Of a DNA stretch of 7,626 nucleotides, positions 6,172 to 7,626 are shown piece by piece. The notes beneath the pieces were generated by a model. That model saw nothing but the letters and a program-made list of their open reading frames with translations. It was not told where the DNA came from and did no database searches. Position 1 is the stretch's first letter, and the number at the start of each line of letters is the position of its first letter. Origin of the DNA: Bacteriovorax sp. (GTDB lineage Bacteria > Bdellovibrionota > Bacteriovoracia > Bacteriovoracales > Bacteriovoracaceae); assembly GCA_030654205.1 (NCBI GenBank), contig JAURXW010000407.1, positions 1-7,626 of the forward strand, read 5' to 3'. The translations under genes and the position numbers were made by a program.

Positions 6172-7602
6172 CTAAACTGATTTATTAAAAATTAAATAAT
6201 CTTTTAAATTAAGTCCGAATGGATTATCTCCAACAATTGTTTCAAGAGTTGATTCTTTACCAGAAAGTGCAAGATAGTTCGCGACTACGACTTTTGCTAA
6301 ATTGGTCACATTATTGCTTATTAAGCTTGCTGTTAGATCAACATTTTCGTTATCTTTAAAGGCTCCGATTTGTCTTTTTCCCGCTGTTCTAAGAGTCGCT
6401 TTACCGGCCTGTCTATAATATAAAAAGTAAGTTGAAGCACGTTGTGAGCTATCTCCTCCCCACCCTAATTTTCCCCTTCCTGCAGTCGTAGCATCTAGTT
6501 TTCCATTTGAACTCACTCCACCATCTGTAATGACATAAATGAAAACATCTTTTTGTTTTTTAGCTGCTAATTCCATCACTCGTCCAATAAGATCTCCAAC
6601 TTTAAAATCTTTGTCCTCTCCACTAGATCTATTATCTGTATGATAATCAAATCCACCAAGTGTGATTGTTCCAACACCTACGTGACCGTCGAAAATTAAT
6701 TTTGCGATGGTTGCTGTTTTTCTTTGATCGGCATCATTCATATTTGTAAATACACTTGTCACAGTTGCATCAAGAGTAGGATCAACAGCTGAAGGAAGAA
6801 ATTTATTAATTGCATCCTGGCTTTGAAGATAACCGCAATTGATTAAATCTTTTAGTTGATCAGGAAGACTTCTGCGAGAAAACTGAGCGACTTTTGTGGC
6901 ACTCATATTTTCTGCAGCTTTTAAAATTTTTGTCGTTTTATCATTACCAAAAATTGTTCCTAGTTTTCCAATAGTCACAAGATTAAGTGCATCTTTTGGC
7001 GTATTGATAGTCACTGGTTTCATCGTTGGAATAATTGAAGCCTGAGGAATTGTTGAATTACCTCCAGACGTTGTTCCTTGCGTTCCGGCCATTGGACTTA
7101 GGTCTCCAATAGCACCAGCACGAGTTAGCCAATAAATAGGATTATGGGGATTATTAGCTGTATCATCATTTGAAGATGCACAAAATACCGCACCATCAAC
7201 TTTGGCCCTTGTTGAAGCTGCAGTTGTCGATTGAATTCCTCTTAGTATGGCCGAGTCAGCGTGAAATTGTAGCCCTAATTCGTTTGAGGTTTGTCCTGAA
7301 TTTTTAGGGTGCATTGAATCCGGTAGACCCAATGTTTTGTAAGATGTTAAATAATCCATTTGCCCACCAGTTTTTCCAACCATAACGTTGGAACCGGCAA
7401 CGTTGGATCCTCCAGCAAGATCAAATATAAGAATAGGTATTCCTCTTGCCTGCGCAGCGGCCATGCCTGCTCCGCAATCTAGGGCATTGGCTGAATCTAT
7501 TCTCAAAGCAGATAAAAGACTTGGCAACATCACAGTTCCAAAGCCCGCCATTAATCCATGAGCTAAAAAATCTCGACGATTAACAAAACTATGACCTTCC
7601 AT
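6172..7602 (-). CDS. Tat-exported DUF1501-like protein
   Basis: A 476-aa protein of the DUF1501 type (alkaline-phosphatase-like fold, no proven biochemical role that I know of). A twin-arginine signal is clear: N8-R9-R10-D11-F12-L13, a moderately hydrophobic core at 15-32 and a cut likely after SANA (residue 40). Export of a folded, possibly metal-bearing protein to the periplasm is therefore expected. Family-like landmarks are FDLAGGSNVAGSN at 60-72 (compare the GG..glN segment), LGGFDYHTDN at 315-324 (compare GGwDtH), and DVFIYVITDGGVSSNG at 352-367, at the place where DUF1501 proteins have the 'tfSdFGR' segment; here the FGR part is not conserved, so this is a divergent subfamily. H321 and D359-D360 region residues (D360 is absent; D359... 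see T-D at 359-360) would be candidate metal ligands only by analogy. Length is normal. The ATG at 7602 has no SD and the frame stays open to the window edge, so translation may start further upstream. First visible gene of the minus-strand operon. Confidence 0.75.
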   Translation of the reverse strand: MEGHSFVNRRDFLAHGLMAGFGTVMLPSLLSALRIDSANALDCGAGMAAAQARGIPILIFDLAGGSNVAGSNVMVGKTGGQMDYLTSYKTLGLPDSMHPKNSGQTSNELGLQFHADSAILRGIQSTTAASTRAKVDGAVFCASSNDDTANNPHNPIYWLTRAGAIGDLSPMAGTQGTTSGGNSTIPQASIIPTMKPVTINTPKDALNLVTIGKLGTIFGNDKTTKILKAAENMSATKVAQFSRRSLPDQLKDLINCGYLQSQDAINKFLPSAVDPTLDATVTSVFTNMNDADQRKTATIAKLIFDGHVGVGTITLGGFDYHTDNRSSGEDKDFKVGDLIGRVMELAAKKQKDVFIYVITDGGVSSNGKLDATTAGRGKLGWGGDSSQRASTYFLYYRQAGKATLRTAGKRQIGAFKDNENVDLTASLISNNVTNLAKVVVANYLALSGKESTLETIVGDNPFGLNLKDYLIFNKSV

Positions 7603-7626
7603 ATGTTTTTGTTTTTCTTTTAACTC

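Overview
The window comes from an AT-rich Gram-negative-type bacterium: it encodes a lipoprotein signal peptidase, a lipoprotein, a Tat-exported protein and several Sec-exported proteins. The style resembles the predatory and free-living Bdellovibrionota/Bacteriovoracales or related former 'delta-proteobacteria': long secreted Cys-rich orphans, an odd lipobox with Gln before the Cys, and a DUF1501-like protein paired with a cytochrome-like lipoprotein. That placement is inference from style and no marker gene proves it. There is no rRNA, tRNA, CRISPR array or recognisable insertion sequence, and no gene-free stretch over 300 bases.

The layout is two convergent blocks. The plus-strand block (93-4000) starts with two back-to-back secreted proteins of unknown function. 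The first is small and has 8 Cys. The second is 861 aa, starts on the base after the first one's stop, and has a Cys-rich N-terminal half and a completely Cys-free, low-complexity C-terminal half. A 143-base spacer follows, containing two hairpins without U-tracts, a 48-base G-free C-rich tract and a possible extended -10 promoter. Next is a membrane-anchored left-handed beta-helix acyltransferase that stops unusually early.

The minus-strand block (7602 down to 3989) looks like an operon of three genes: a Tat-exported DUF1501-like protein, then (18-base gap, TTG start with a good Shine-Dalgarno site) a lipoprotein with a CxxCH cytochrome-like domain and a CBM6-like domain, then (4-base ATGA overlap) a signal peptidase II. 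The peptidase keeps all the recognisable catalytic-region motifs but carries an extra two-helix membrane module and a cytoplasmic HAMP-like domain at its C-terminus.

The most interesting reading is the minus-strand operon as one exported system: a Tat-folded periplasmic protein, a heme-bearing lipoprotein partner with a non-canonical lipobox, and a dedicated, possibly signal-responsive lipoprotein signal peptidase translationally coupled to it. The LspA-HAMP fusion and the coupling are seen in the sequence; the dedicated-processing idea is inference.
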